NCBI GenBank assembly: GCA_914767715.1
Contig: OU612073.1
Coordinates: 14,820,001-14,880,000, forward strand
Length of the DNA: 60,000 nt
Direction: 5' to 3'
Source: Membranipora membranacea
Lineage: Eukaryota; Bryozoa; Gymnolaemata; Cheilostomatida; Membraniporidae
This document shows, in pieces, positions 1-12,700 of this stretch; the stretch's first letter is position 1, and each line of letters starts with the position of its first letter. Both the position numbers and the translations under genes were made by a program. The notes under the pieces are model-generated. The model saw only the letters and a program-made list of their open reading frames with translations. It made no database searches and had not been told where the DNA came from.

Positions 1-143
1 TATTATCTGATAAACCTTACATCACTACCATGTGATCCCCTCATAGATAATTCTATTAATTTATAGTGAACCTGTGGACTGTTATCAGACCTTTATCCTG
101 ATTCACTAACTCAGTCTACAAAGCTGGTCGGGCAGCAGCTGTG

Positions 144-3100
144 ATGGAGGACATCGAAATACAGGTGAGAACTTATGGTAAAATTTAACAATACAGCATA
201 TGATATTGTGGTATTTGTTTATCATACCCCAAATCCATAGTTCTAGGGGAGGCAGGGACGCTCTGCCTCCCCTTGAATTCTGAATAAAGTGGCCTAAAAA
301 TGCTACAATTGAATATTCCATGTCAGAATCAGCTCAGCTTGGTACTTCCATTTGCTATTTATATAATTAAAACGCTTTGGAGGCTGGGGACTGGGGACAC
401 AGGAGGCTGGGGACTGGGGACACAGGAGGCTGGGGACTGGGGACACAGGAGGCTGGGGGCTGGGGACACAGGAGGCTGGGGACTGGGGACACAGGAGACT
501 GGGGACTGGGGACACAGGAGGCTGGGGACTGGGGACACAGGAGGCTGGGGACTGGGGACACAGGAGGCTGGGGACTGGGGACACAGGAGGCTGGGGACTG
601 GGGACACAGGAGACTGGGGACTGGGGACACCCTCTAGGATTTTTGCCTACCCTACCATTCTCCTAAACTGCAGCACTGTATCATACCATCCATGACTTTG
701 TGACCACCAGATACTGGTCTGTAACAGGTACTCTCATCAAGGATCGCTCTCTTAGCACCAGAGGCACGAGAGAATACCCTGTGAGATCAGCTTTGTTGCA
801 ATCAGCAGGCAATGGAGACCATTTCTCAGATTCAATTCCCTCATTTGCGATAAAACCTCAACCAACAGTAGATTGGAATGATCAAATCTGTTGAAACATT
901 TTGTTTCCCCACTTTTTTGTCCTCAATATCTATCCATTTTCTTGTAAAAACTATGGTTATTCTTCTCCACCTTGGAGACAAGGGTTTTCGAAACTATCAT
1001 CAGCAAGAATTAAGCTCTCAAGGGGAATGAATAAGGCATGTTATGTAGAATAATTAGGTTTTAGCCTGGAGTATTATGCTATATCAACTGGCTAATTGAA
1101 TATATATATACACTCAACGGCCAGTTAGGTTAAATTGTTTGGCAACAGATTTCAAGAAATTAAATACAAACTTAATTGTATTCTTGCAGGCTGCATAAAC
1201 AAGCTCTGTGGCATCAGCACATTGGCCTGTAAATTATCGACCCAACTGTTTCTAAGAAATTATGATAGTGCTTTATAATATTGTTTCTATATAGATGTCA
1301 AAACCATACTTTGCTTCTTGATGTCTGAATTGTGCTCGAGGGAGTACAGATAGTGAATTTTTAATTTGTTTGTGCTGCTTTGCTGCGCTGTTTACGGCTT
1401 CAATGGAGACAATTACTACCATGACTCTTCACTTATCAACCCATTAAGACACCGAAGCTAACAGGCAACCCTCTCCCACCCATAAGGCGCTCAGCTACAG
1501 ATAGGTTGGGCCATGGCCCTACCAATTTTTCAGTTCAGATATTGAAAACCAAAGAAACTCAAATACTTAGTGCATTGTGTGGCTGTAAGTGACAAACAAG
1601 TCTTTCCTCATTTGATCCAATTGGATGGCATTGGAAGCTGGTCTAACAACTAAATGGTAAAATATTTCACAACAGAGTATCATTTAAGACATGACCCTGA
1701 CGTCAAAAGCTGTCATTTCAAGACATTTAATCCCTTTACAATTTTTGTCATGTATATTGTAATGCCGTTGATCATTCAAAAAAGCTTTTAAAAAGTCCTC
1801 AGTTTCTTATTTTATACAATTAATTTGCATTTCATATACAATTATTTGCTAATTTTACTATATTATATATTCGTCATTGCTAGGTCATTTTTATCTTGCA
1901 AGTCATCAGTTATGTGGCACTCAAAACGGCACTGACAACGCATAGATTGTTCCATATTTCAACAGTGAGTCGAGGTCTCACAAAGTTACAATTACAATCC
2001 AGGCCTTAATTTTCCGAGTTGTCTCCCATTGACCAAAGCGTCTAACACGCCGTCACAGTCCCTCAGTTTGTATCGTGAGCTCATAACTGCAACTCTGGCT
2101 TTGATCAATTTACTGCTGGTATGTTTTTATTTTGCGATAAATTGACTTACTCACACAGAGATACTTGTTGTGGATTGAACAAAGCAGTTTTTTGTATTCT
2201 CTTTGCACATAACCTAGTTAGAGTCAGCCGCTGGATGGATCCTGACGTAACAATATTAAATAATAAGTCAGCCGCCAGACAGACAAAGTCCTTTATGCCG
2301 TAATCTACCTGATTGTTCACCCTACGCAAGAAAATGTTACATAAAACTGTAATTTTATAATTCAACAAATCGTTTGATCCTTGGGTGCCAGATAGACAAA
2401 ATCTCGTATGCCGTAACATTATTACCTCTTCTTTCACCCTCCACAAGAAAATATTGCATAAAACTTTGATTTTATAGTTCAACAAATAGCTTCATCCTTT
2501 TGATCTAAGCCGGTTTCCCGCCGTAGAATTATGTTGTTATCGAACCATTCTGATTTTATCGGACTATTATATATGACTTGTACCTTTTGAGTGTGTGTCC
2601 ACGTAGACCTGGTGTTGTGACCGCTGCCTATATAAATGAGAACTTTGATATTCATAGAGAGTCGGTTAGTTGAGTTCTAAACTTATAGTTGAGTTTTGAC
2701 TTATACAATTTTAACTGTGTTTTAACTTTGACTTTTAATAGACATAAAATAAAGTATCTTAGAGAGTTTTCAATATCTAGACTTATTAATTGTGCAGATT
2801 GAGTTAATGGTAAATTTGGATATCTATTGAGTTAGTGGTAATTATGATATAAAACAGACAGTGAGTAATTGATATTGATATCTATCCCTTATCTCTAAAA
2901 GGGGCTGCTCTGGTAGCGTCTACAAAAGTAGTCGTCATGGACGGTCACCTTAGTACCACCATGAGGTAAAACCAACAATACTGTTGTTAACGGATTGCGA
3001 AAGACGAAGTCTGAGCTGAGCCCCCAGACTCTTGGCCCCCCCCCCCCCCGGGCAAACGAAAGACTTAATTAGGTAAAATATCTGTCATTCAAGTTTTCTC

Positions 3101-4668
3101 AAGATCAAGGTATGTTTTATTATTTGCAGGTGTGGCCAAACGCAGCATTGAGGTACGATGAGATGCTGGAGGGCTGGTATAACTTTTGGAGGAATGAACC
3201 TCTGAATGCCTCCATAGTTGGTGAACTCACAGATGAGCAAAATAAACTGGTCTTAGCTGACATGCTGAGAGATACGCTTCTAGAAAAAGATACGGCTCCT
3301 TCTGTGATTGCCTGGGACAAAGTAAACAAACAGGTATGGCTATATAATGTAATATGTAATATATATATATATATATATATATATAATAAGTTATATAATC
3401 TGATCACTGATTTAAACTAACCAAGTTTACTTCTCTGACAGTTTAAAAGTTCCAGACAGTGCTCCAGAATATATGCCCCCTGGCCTGAAAAGAATTCCGC
3501 TTTGAAAGAAAACGGAAAAACTACTTGCATTGAATCAGTTTAGTGATACCTTGATCCACTTTTCAGTACTATATACATGGCACAGTAAAGCCGCATTATC
3601 ATTTCAATCTTGGTTTGAGAGTGCGTCTTTGGGCCCTCTGTGGGCAGTAGGGAAATCAAGAGTTATGCTCTCTTTGTTCGATGTCTTGACCTTTGATTCT
3701 TCTATTTGTAGGTGGCTGGATTTGTTATTGCAAATCAGAGTACCCCAGAGAAACTGGAACCCACGACCAACAATAATGAACTAAACACACCAATGAAGCC
3801 TTTCAGTCACTATGCAACTAGTCCAAAGCAATCGGAACAGATGGCAGGCTTAGAAAGTTTTCTTGGCTTAGCCGCTTCTAAAGTTGATCTCTTCAAACTA
3901 TATAAGTAAGTTCTAAGTATTCTTCAGTGGTATGCAAATATTGTCTGTCTTAGAAAGAAGTTATATACTGGCTAGATAGTGGGATGATCGCATATCAGCT
4001 TTTTTGTATTTCTGTAAAAGCAATGGTAGGAAAGGTGTTGTGTGTTTAGAAGTTAATATGGCTTGAACAAAATAATGAAACGGTCGCCCAATTGCAGTCC
4101 ATATTTGGGAGAGTGATACATAGGTGATGGGTGCATGAAATCAGCGGGCACAAGGTGCCGGTCTATGCAAAGACATTAGGAAAGTTAGTAACACCCATCG
4201 ACGATGTTTTTTTAATACACAGTTTCACTTTTTTATTGTAACGAGACTTTCAAAGGTGTGAGAATCAATAGTCAGAATAAAGATAATAATAATTAATATT
4301 AATAGTAAAGTATAGTATAGTAAAAATAGTATATTAAGTCTATGGTAATACCATATATATTGTGTTATTGTTACAGTGCCAACAAGATGTTATATATTAT
4401 GATAACATCAGTTCGACCCCAGTACACAAGAAGAGGCCTTGCTAACCTTATGACAGGCAAGATGCTGGATGTGGCAAGGGACTGCGGGTGCTCCATAGTA
4501 TCAGCTGTGTCAACTAGCACTTACACCCAGCGCAACAAGATTAATCGGTTTCAGTTTGAAAAAGTACTGGAGATGGACTTTGAGAACAACTATCTTAACT
4601 TTAGTAGCATGCCTGAGGCCGTAAGAAAAGCTCATGATAAAGCTTACCTCTTGGTCAAAAGGCTTTAG
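144..4668 (+). CDS. GNAT N-acetyltransferase, arylalkylamine N-acetyltransferase-like
   Basis: Coding exons 144-164, 3130-3333, 3712-3905 and 4377-4668 join in phase with GT-AG borders to 236 residues ending in TAG. The ATG at 144 sits in a short exon whose seven codons (MEDIEIQ) run straight into VWPNAALRYDEM. The N-terminal part has a DEPL-like NEPLN motif (about residue 33), as in insect dopamine/arylalkylamine N-acetyltransferases. The last exon has GNAT motif A: VRPQYTRRGLANLM matches the Q/R-x-x-G-x-G/A acetyl-CoA pyrophosphate loop, with Ala at the last position. The family moves acetyl from acetyl-CoA to an amine in the cytosol; the substrate here cannot be read from sequence. A different small-molecule GNAT is possible. 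The first exon is the least certain part: its acceptor and any upstream untranslated exon are unverified. No clear AATAAA was seen close behind the stop. Confidence 0.8.
234..370. repeat. Dispersed repeat, copy 1
   Basis: This stretch matches 5274-5413 in order: TTCTA-GGGGAGGCAGGGA, then CTGC-TCCCCT, AGTGGCC-AAAAA, CTA-AATTG, ATTCCAT-TCAGAATCAGCTC and GCTATTT. Similarity stops where the minisatellite begins. It is non-coding and of unknown family, probably an old interspersed element. Confidence 0.7.
377..630. repeat. 23-bp G-rich minisatellite (about 11 units)
   Basis: The unit GGAGGCTGGGGACTGGGGACACA (given as GGAGGCTGGGGA plus CTGGGGACACA) repeats about 11 times with only single-base variants, such as GGAGACT at about 496 and 610. 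The 23-bp period is not a multiple of three, so each frame cycles through all three phases; all six frames therefore look open, but the peptides are artefacts. Two GGGG runs per unit give strong G-quadruplex potential on the + strand. Confidence 0.95.
2274..2497. repeat. 113-bp imperfect tandem duplication
   Basis: Two units, 2274-2380 and 2387-2497, share GCCAGA-AGACAAA, TATGCCGTAA, TTCACCCT, CAAGAAAAT, ATAAAACT and TTCAACAAAT in the same order. The - strand stays open through both units only because of the duplication, so it is not taken as a gene. Confidence 0.8.
2580..3060 (+). mobile_element. Possible solo LTR remnant
   Basis: A TATATAAAT box (about 2628) is followed about 115 bp later by AATAAA (2748-2753), the compact promoter plus polyadenylation layout of an LTR. 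The stretch lies in an intron and ends near a long C run. No matching second LTR, target duplication or gag/pol was found, so this is tentative. Confidence 0.25.
3359..3385. repeat. (AT)n microsatellite
   Basis: A dinucleotide run just downstream of the exon 2 donor of the acetyltransferase gene. Confidence 0.9.
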
Positions 4669-6701
4669 TGCAGCAATGAAGTATTCTGATATGACTGGGT
4701 AAATAGTTGTTGCTCAAATTGACGAGAATGTTCATGTCAGGTTTTTGTTACTTTGTAATCACATTTTTATAGCATGGTGGTCAATTAATCAGAATGGGTA
4801 GTATTGCAATCATCTCTAACACTGCCACTCATAACTTTACCAGTGATTACCATTTTTTAATTGTGTCTATACATAAGTCAAAGATGTGGTGCGATTACCC
4901 TGTGGTGCAAGTTATGTAATCATTTGTTATAAGTAGTCATCTTCTCAATATGTCAGAGAAGACAAACCTAAAAATAATGAAATTCCTATGTAGCTTTTGC
5001 AGATTGACGCTCCAAGTGCTTAGCAGACTTTATATGGACAAATTTATTATTAGAATTTACCCTGCTAGCCATGTCCATAACATTTTAAAGGGCAAGTTGA
5101 CTAAAATGCAGAAGCCAACTAGCAAACAATATTATTCAAGACTTTAGGGCAAAATGTATAAAACACACATCACAAAACTGTTGGCAAATATTAGCTGCCA
5201 AAAGAGAACTTGACCAGGATGACAAGATTAATACTCTTGTTGGGTGGAGGAGAGATAAACCAAAACTATCTAGGCCTGTACTTCTAAGGGAGGCAGGGAG
5301 GCACTGCGTCCCCTAGATAGCTAGTAACAGTGGCCAAAAAACACTATAATTGGATAATCCATTTCAGAATCAGCTCCTCTGGGATCGCCATTAGCTATTT
5401 TTATGCCCTTAATTGATTGGGAATCAGCTTACAACACCTCTCTCCCTCTCTTGTGATGATTTCGCACTCACCTCGGACTTTTGCTTCACCTTTATTGTTT
5501 CTAAACTACGGCCCTGATACCTAAATAATGAACTATTTATTATCCACACCATGTAACTGCCTTAGCAAAAGTGGAAGCAATCAAAGAAGAATGACCAGAT
5601 CTTAAATATAACTTTTCAACCCTTCTCAATAGCCACTGATCGATCATGAGGCATACTGATTCAGTGTATTTTGAAACTGTAAATCAGTTGACCGGGTAAC
5701 AAGGTTATGCCAATTTGCTTTGTAAATAACAACATATAAGGCTTGCATATCAACATTATTATCCAGGACAGCACTTGCCTAAAGTATAACCAGGGAAGGT
5801 GGGAGAGGTGGAGCTTGCATTCATACAAATTGACAAATCGGAGCGCAGGGATAACTGAATCATATGTTTCGATTAACAAATTTGGAGTTTTCTGCGCATC
5901 TTCAAGAAGAAAACAATCCATCTGCTATTGGTTTCCTGGCACTTAGCAGTGGCTTCAAATAGTCTGCTCTTATATGGTGAACGTTTCTGTAGATTTTGGC
6001 ATAAAAGGTCAAGACATTTTCGATTAAGTAAGAAACTAAATACAATTTGGCAATGTTGTTGGAATAGAGATTATGTGATATTATCAGTTGTAGAAAATAT
6101 AAAAAAATATATAATACTGTCCTGTAAAAAAATTTGAAAACAGTTAACGGGAAAATAATACATTACTAAAGTAGGAGCATCAACATGAAATTGACACAGG
6201 TCTGCTAACACGATCCATTTTCACCATTTGATCTTTGATGGGAAATGCATCTGATGTGGTTGTCTAAACAGTGAACTCCCTCAATTTATTGGTCGAATAC
6301 TTTAGATAGGCGCCGACACTCTTTAGGTTCAAAGGTTAAATTAAATCAATCAAACAGTATATTGTCATGTAAAAATAGTTGAATACCAAAGTCAGTGTGG
6401 AGAAGAATCCTACACTTAACTGTGATTACTGTGTTACCTATTAGTTGTTAGACCCTTTTTCCACCACATCGATAAATGAAGAAAGCACATTAGGTCCATC
6501 CTACTAATGTATAGCAAGAGAAGCTTTGAGCCTAGTGGCTTTTTTGAACAACACAAAATAAAAATGGTTGATTACAAAAAAAGGTTGTTTAAAATCGAGT
6601 TGTCTTATCACACGCCACACTCTGGAGCAGGGGCTAGGCCGTCATATATGCACCAGGTTGCTCTCTATTAGCAGGCGGCAGACACAAGGAGTACAGTTAT
6701 C
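4669..6701. other. Intergenic, convergent 3' ends
   Basis: This lies between the stop of the acetyltransferase (+) and the stop of the left unknown gene (-). It contains the second copy of the dispersed repeat (about 5274-5413). The open frames near 5661-6137 have no recognisable domain and no splice-consistent neighbours; I see no gene here. Confidence 0.6.
5274..5413. repeat. Dispersed repeat, copy 2
   Basis: Same element and orientation as 234-370, diverged by substitutions and small indels. Here the 3' flank reads on into unique AT-rich DNA rather than a minisatellite. Confidence 0.7.
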
Positions 6702-9700
6702 TCAGGGTAAAAGACAGCTGCTGGGTGTCCAGGACTGGATACTTTGAAAAGATGGAGAACTAAAGTTGCTGCCTGTGAACATAAAACAGAATAAATGATT
6801 TTCGTGCAGTCATGACGCGACGTCATGAGACGTTACGTCCTCGATCCTCATGGGAATACACTCCTACCTAAATAGTCTTCCATATGTGCCAAAATCAACT
6901 AAATCGGACAACTTTTTTTTAGGCGTTACTATACCTTAAAACCATAATTGAACTGCAGTATGCTCAGAGACCTAAATGATTGTGAGTGTCGATTCTACAA
7001 TGTTATAAAAATCGGCCAACAAACTGCTGTGATGGAATCCTTAACTTTCCCTGAATTGAAGTTTGAAGTTTGTCTAAATTCTAATAGCCATCCTGTGATA
7101 GGTTTATAGTATTGCATGTACGGCACATAAATGGAAAAATAATGTCTGAGCTGCTTTAGTTGAAAAATAGTAGATAAATTTCAAAAAGGTATTTTGTCTT
7201 TTGGTTGTTCTACAATTGGATGGCCTGTATCAAAGTAACAGAACATGATTTAATAAAGAAATTGAGGGTAACAAGTTAATTATCTTGTTACCTGATCTGT
7301 AAACATTGTTATTCTCGTCAGCTCCATATTCGATACAAACATCCTGAAAGTGCTCTTTGATGGAGGTAAACATTCTCTGGTACTCAGGTGTCAATGGAGT
7401 CTTTCTGTAGTCGTTTGCTACAAGTTGTCATGTCATGTATATATATAGAGATTGCAATTGCAGAATGGAATTTTGTGGACCAGTTCATTGCGAATCATTA
7501 TTTAAATGGCTCAGCTTTGTATGTCAAGAAACAGAAAAGGAAGCTTCTGTGAACTCTATTATTCTTTCTTAGGTCCTCTCCTCATGGTCAGACAGTTGAA
7601 ATACGATTCCCCACCATAACAAATTATGATTATCAGATTATGAGATCATAAGTGTTGGAAGTTGTCCTTAACCAATTTTCAATATTCCCTGTCAGACAAA
7701 ACATGAAAAGGTGACAACAATTGAATTGTGAAGAGTTGCAGCCTGGATATCGTGTCTAAGTGCAATTATTATTATTTATGTACAAGTAGCTATTTACTCA
7801 TCAGTGTTAGGGCTATGCATAGTATATAATCATATTGTAAAACCCACCTCCTTTGTAAGAGCTGTTGACGTATTCAGCAAGCGTCTCACACCTTTTCTTG
7901 ATATCCAAAAGCTGATGAAGATCCCCAGATGTCAGACTAAGTATGTCTGGTGTCCCAACTAACAACATAGAGTCATATGAAACTTACACCCCACCTATAT
8001 GCCGACATTTGTTTAACTCATTGTACCTCAGCCAACGCATTGGCTTGATGTTGCCCATTTAATATGGTACTGTAGAACAAAGACTAGGTCTATGATTGCC
8101 TGGGGATCAGTCCAAACTGGTCATGATTTTAGACCTGTGGGTCATTTCCAAGGATTGGCGTTGAATATCATGTGTCTGAATTAGTTTGAAATTTTTAAAA
8201 ATGGTATGCAAATATGCAAAAGCATTACGAAAAGTTAAGCCAAGTAATTTCCTACTTGAAATATTTGTTGCTTCTTCTCCCATCAATGACTTCATTTTCT
8301 TATAGTGTTCCTGATTGGATAGTAAGCTGTCCAGGCCAGATGTTGAAATCTCTTGTATAAACCCTTTCTCTGAAATTAAATAATTAATTATTTTTTATTT
8401 CAAGTCTCAAATTTCAAAGACAAAACAGCAAAATATATTCATTACAGCAGTCTTGAAAGTGCTAAAATATATTTAAATTGATCTGATAGTCAATGTAAAT
8501 CAAGATGACTAAACTGTGCATCAAGTCTCAATAATTGATTCTAGAGTAATATTACCATCAAAAAATCTCCTGCCAAAATCATTGATCCCATCGAGAAACA
8601 ACTGGTCAGTTGGAAGACAACGCTTCAGTATCAGGTTATACTGATTGGTGTTTGCCTTTAGCTCCTCATATATATGGACTGGAACTGCAACAATTATTCG
8701 GAACACCATTATTTTTACATTTTAATTGTAGCCATCGTGTGAACTTTACTTCAAGTACCCAATGTATGTATAATAATTAATAGTAGATGCACACGTATAC
8801 TCATATTTAAATTGTTCTAAATTTGAAGGTAGTTAGATTATGAAAATTATTTCTGCATCTTTAGCTTACCAGGCACTGTTTTTCTCTGTTGAGGACTGGG
8901 TCTCTTATATATGGTCAAAGTAGTTGGTGATCGCTGGAACTTTAAACAGAAAAAAACAACAACCCTATACCCAAATTATTACAAACTCACATATTTCACA
9001 TATATCTCAAACTCATTTGACTGTTTTTGTGTAGAACATTCATCCTACTGTCATAAAGGATCTGTGTTTTATCAGTTATCATCTAAATTGTCTAGTGATC
9101 TTCAATGACTATAGGTGTCAATGACCTGTCCTCTTCCCTCTCAGCATTTAAGACAACACAAAACAGTAAGTCTGTGTAACCATCATCTGCTACTGGTCCA
9201 TGAACTGAAAATAACAGCCATTAAGTACAAGTTACCTTTCCGGATGGTGATTGATATTGGTCTATCTTTTGAGTGATGACTGAACCACTAGAAGAAGTAT
9301 TAATAGAATGTGCTCGCTCTGCTGCAACAATATTGTCTAGAACGATCTCTATTCTCTTTTTCAATGGTGTTCCCTCACAGCTGCCAGTCGTCATATCTTT
9401 TGTAGCTGGATGAGTCGAAAGGATACTGTGACACTCTTCAACAAGAGAAAATTCAGATTGCTGACCTTGACACATTTATGTGAATCATGGCTCCTGCTTG
9501 AGCTATAAAGTCTTCAGGTTTCAAGTAGTAAAGACAGGTCAACTTTGACTTTTCTAATGGACAATGTCAAACACTGTTGTGAAACGAATATCACTGCGCT
9601 TGACTTATAGCTGGTCAAATAAAAAAAATTCACTATTTGTTCTTTGAATATTGTATGTATGGTAAAAATGAATACTGAATCAACTCATGAAGTTGCAGTC

Positions 9701-12700
9701 TGTCACTGATTGTGCAGCAATAATTGATGTGAGAGAAAAACATTTCGCTTGACCATCAGTTACAAGATGCAGGCCGCACTTGTATTTATTATTTACAGTA
9801 CCTGCGGTATTCTCTTTTGCTTGCTGATCTGTTCTTCTCCGTAAAGTATCGAATCCTTCCAACACTTGTTGGAACTTGTCGCAAAACTGCTTTCCAGCTG
9901 CCGATTCTCCAGACATAAAGTTTCTAGCTGTAGGGTGTGCTTGTATCAGTGATTCACACTTCTCTACTTTTGCTCTTTCTTTTAAAAAAAAAAAGTGAGC
10001 ATAGAGCCTAGCTTGCAGAAGAGAGCTAGATACTATTTTGTGTCTCCAAATGTCAATCTTCGCCATCATTGTAAGACTATATAAATCAAATTTCAAGTAT
10101 TATAAAGTTGGATGATGGTTACACGGTTTGACTGCCATGTTTGATTTTTTGTTGATTGCAGAAAAGGGAAGAACGCCACCCATATTGATTGCTCAGTGCC
10201 TTTGGGGATGTAGCCTTTACAGATTGGGATAGACCGTCTTAAACAAGCTTTGTTGTTTGTCAAGTCTGCAGAGGTTTAAGACACAGGGCAAGTCAGCAGG
10301 CTTCAAACTTACCTTCACTAAGCAGCGCCTGCAGGTCATTTAATGTGAATTGTAGCCTCTCTACGAAGCTGGAATTGCTTCCCCCATGAAATCTTACGAT
10401 AGGATGATTGTTCAATATAGCCTCACATTGAGCTATGATGGAAAACTGTGCTAAAAGTTAAAGACATTATCATAAATATTAGCCAGTACATTTACGAACA
10501 TAATCAAATTTTCAGACCAAAAATATTTGAATGTGCTACAGGTATTGTTCTTCGGCATATTTTGACTAAATTTCTTACATAGAATGAATGTTTAAAATCG
10601 TATTACATTCGACAATACTGGTCTGATACTATTGAGATTTGCAGTTGAACAAGACAAAATTAAAAAAGTGTAAGTGTAGCTTTTTGGAAAAATAATGCAG
10701 CCTTTTATCCCTGAGGAAGTTAGGGATTGAGTGCTCCTGGTGCCGCTTAGTACCGACGCCAATGGCGACTCATATCAGTATTTCTTACTTGGTGTGGGTA
10801 TTTGCAGTAATAAATAAAAAGGTTCACAGTGGAATCCTAACAGTTTCCTCATTTCTCAGTACATGTCATTCAATGGGGTTACCGTTGCAACTTCAACTTA
10901 AAATGTACTCAGATGGTCTATACCTTGAGAAGAGGTTGAGAGAGGAAGCGTTAGCGACAAAGACATCGACTTTTTACTCCCAGTCCTAGACTTGGTGCTT
11001 CTAGGGCTTGTATGTCCTTGATCTGAATTGGATGATGAGCGCCCCATCTTTGTTTTTGCATAGTGACCTAGTCTAGGGCTAGTCTCCCCATGATGTTTAC
11101 CAGCCTGAGAAGTTGTCGGTCTTCTTTGAGGAGATTGTGATTTACTCCCTTGTACACCGGCCGACAGACTGATGAGACTTTGGTATCTGTTAAATAGGTA
11201 TACAATATTACAAAACAATGGAGTATAGTAATCGAAGTTTTACCCGCATACAATTCATGCAGTTTTTTTCAACCAAAGCTTAGGAAAATACATTTAGTTA
11301 GACACTGAAAAACTTATTGCCCTTATCTTTTTTTGATACTTTGTGTTCAGCACCATGATCAATTTATTACTATACAAGAAATATTAGCGTAAAGTCACTG
11401 GTTTCTCCATGTGGTGAGGTGGAGATTATTTTACAACCTGATTTGTTGGCTAGGTCAGTGAAGAAGTGTGTTGTAACGTCATCATAGGTAGTGTCAGGCA
11501 TGAAGGAAAGACTTATTCATAGTACAGGGAACATAAAAACATGAAAAAATGTACATACTTCTGAATGCTCTTCTTCAAAATGGTGTCAGATTTGTTTAAG
11601 CTCCTGGCTGCTATTCCTATAACTCCTGGATCATTTAGACCACGGACAGTACTTGCCTGGCAAAATACATACAGAGAGAAAGTTAAACATACATGATATC
11701 ATAACATAGGAAGATTGAGTCCTCTCTACCTACCTACCTACCTACCTACATACGAACCTACCTATTGAGACCTACTTGTTCTTAACTACTCAACCTACCC
11801 GGTTGTTATTATATGTTGTTTTCTTAGTTATTTCGCAAAATTGTTTCAATGTAAATCATAGTTCAAACAATAAAAATCTCTCTGGTCACTTGAGCTGCAG
11901 TAGAGCAAAATTCTAAACAAAACCTTTGATTACCTACCTTCTTTTGCCTAGAGCACAACTTAGCAAGAGTGCCGACAATTGTTGCAAAGGCCAAAAAGGC
12001 TTTTTATAGAGCTAGGAACCAATTATGACCTAGCTAATTGTGCTTTTGAGGTCGTATTGTTACAAAAAATAAGGAAGTGAGGTACTAATCTATTGCGAAA
12101 GACAAAATTGAATAACATTGAATTTGTAAATAAATCATAAAGTATCTATGGGTTGAAATCTGAATATTGTGCAGTTGCTATTGACATTATATAGAAACAC
12201 ATTACAGCTAGTGCCTCCTGTCACAAAAACTGTTGAAGGCACCGGGCTAACGAACAACGTAGAATTAAATTTGAAAATTAGTCATGCTGACGCGATCTGG
12301 ATGGCAGTGGCGTACATTATCACTCACGGCCCATGGGAAATCCGTGAGTGGCTGAATAGCTCAGTGTGTAGAGCGTCCGCCTAGTAAACAATGAAAATAA
12401 GATTGTAGTGGGTTCGAATCCCATCAAGGTCAGTTTTTTTTCAAATGGGTGCTTTATAACTGGAGCATTTTTACCGTAATCTTCTACTGCTTTTGAGTTG
12501 TTTTCTGAAAGTACCCAACAGCTCAGTGAGCCATTGAAATACCTCTCTGCTCGCACTATTTTGCTACCAATATGCAAAAATTTCCGTGGTGGGAGGGCGC
12601 CGTGGATCGGGCTGCGCCCGATTTTTATGCTCATCTCTGAAAAGTCAGTGAGTGAATTTTTTTAGAATATACGCCCCTGCTGGATGGATACATTATAACC

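Larger units (their letters stand above)
165..3129 (+). other. Repeat-filled first intron of the acetyltransferase gene
   Basis: A 3-kb intron starts at GTGAGA (165) and ends at TTTGCAG (3129). It holds a dispersed-repeat copy (about 234-370), a G-rich 23-bp minisatellite (377-630), a 113-bp tandem duplication (2274-2497), an LTR-like stretch (about 2580-3060) and a homopolymer C run (about 3036-3049). I see no convincing coding exon between 640 and 3129; open frames there are short and without family similarity. Confidence 0.6.

Noticed and set aside
300-695. Six overlapping open frames encoding Gly/Trp- or Ser/Pro-rich repeats
   Set aside because: They are translations of the 23-bp minisatellite; the period makes every frame open and none has flanking coding context.
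8107-8295. Apparent broken donor at the end of exon 10 in paralogue A (GAAATT where B has GTAACT)
   Set aside because: The phase shows that the true donor is four bases earlier (GTAGGA/GTAGGT) in both copies, so nothing is broken.
12357-12432. Functional tRNA-Thr gene
   Set aside because: The acceptor stem and the 3' half of the anticodon stem do not pair, so a mature tRNA could not fold.
12320-12634. Minus-strand ORF with GFEPTT and LSYSATHG
   Set aside because: This peptide pattern is the antisense reading of a tRNA T arm and D arm; the DNA is the tRNA-like element.
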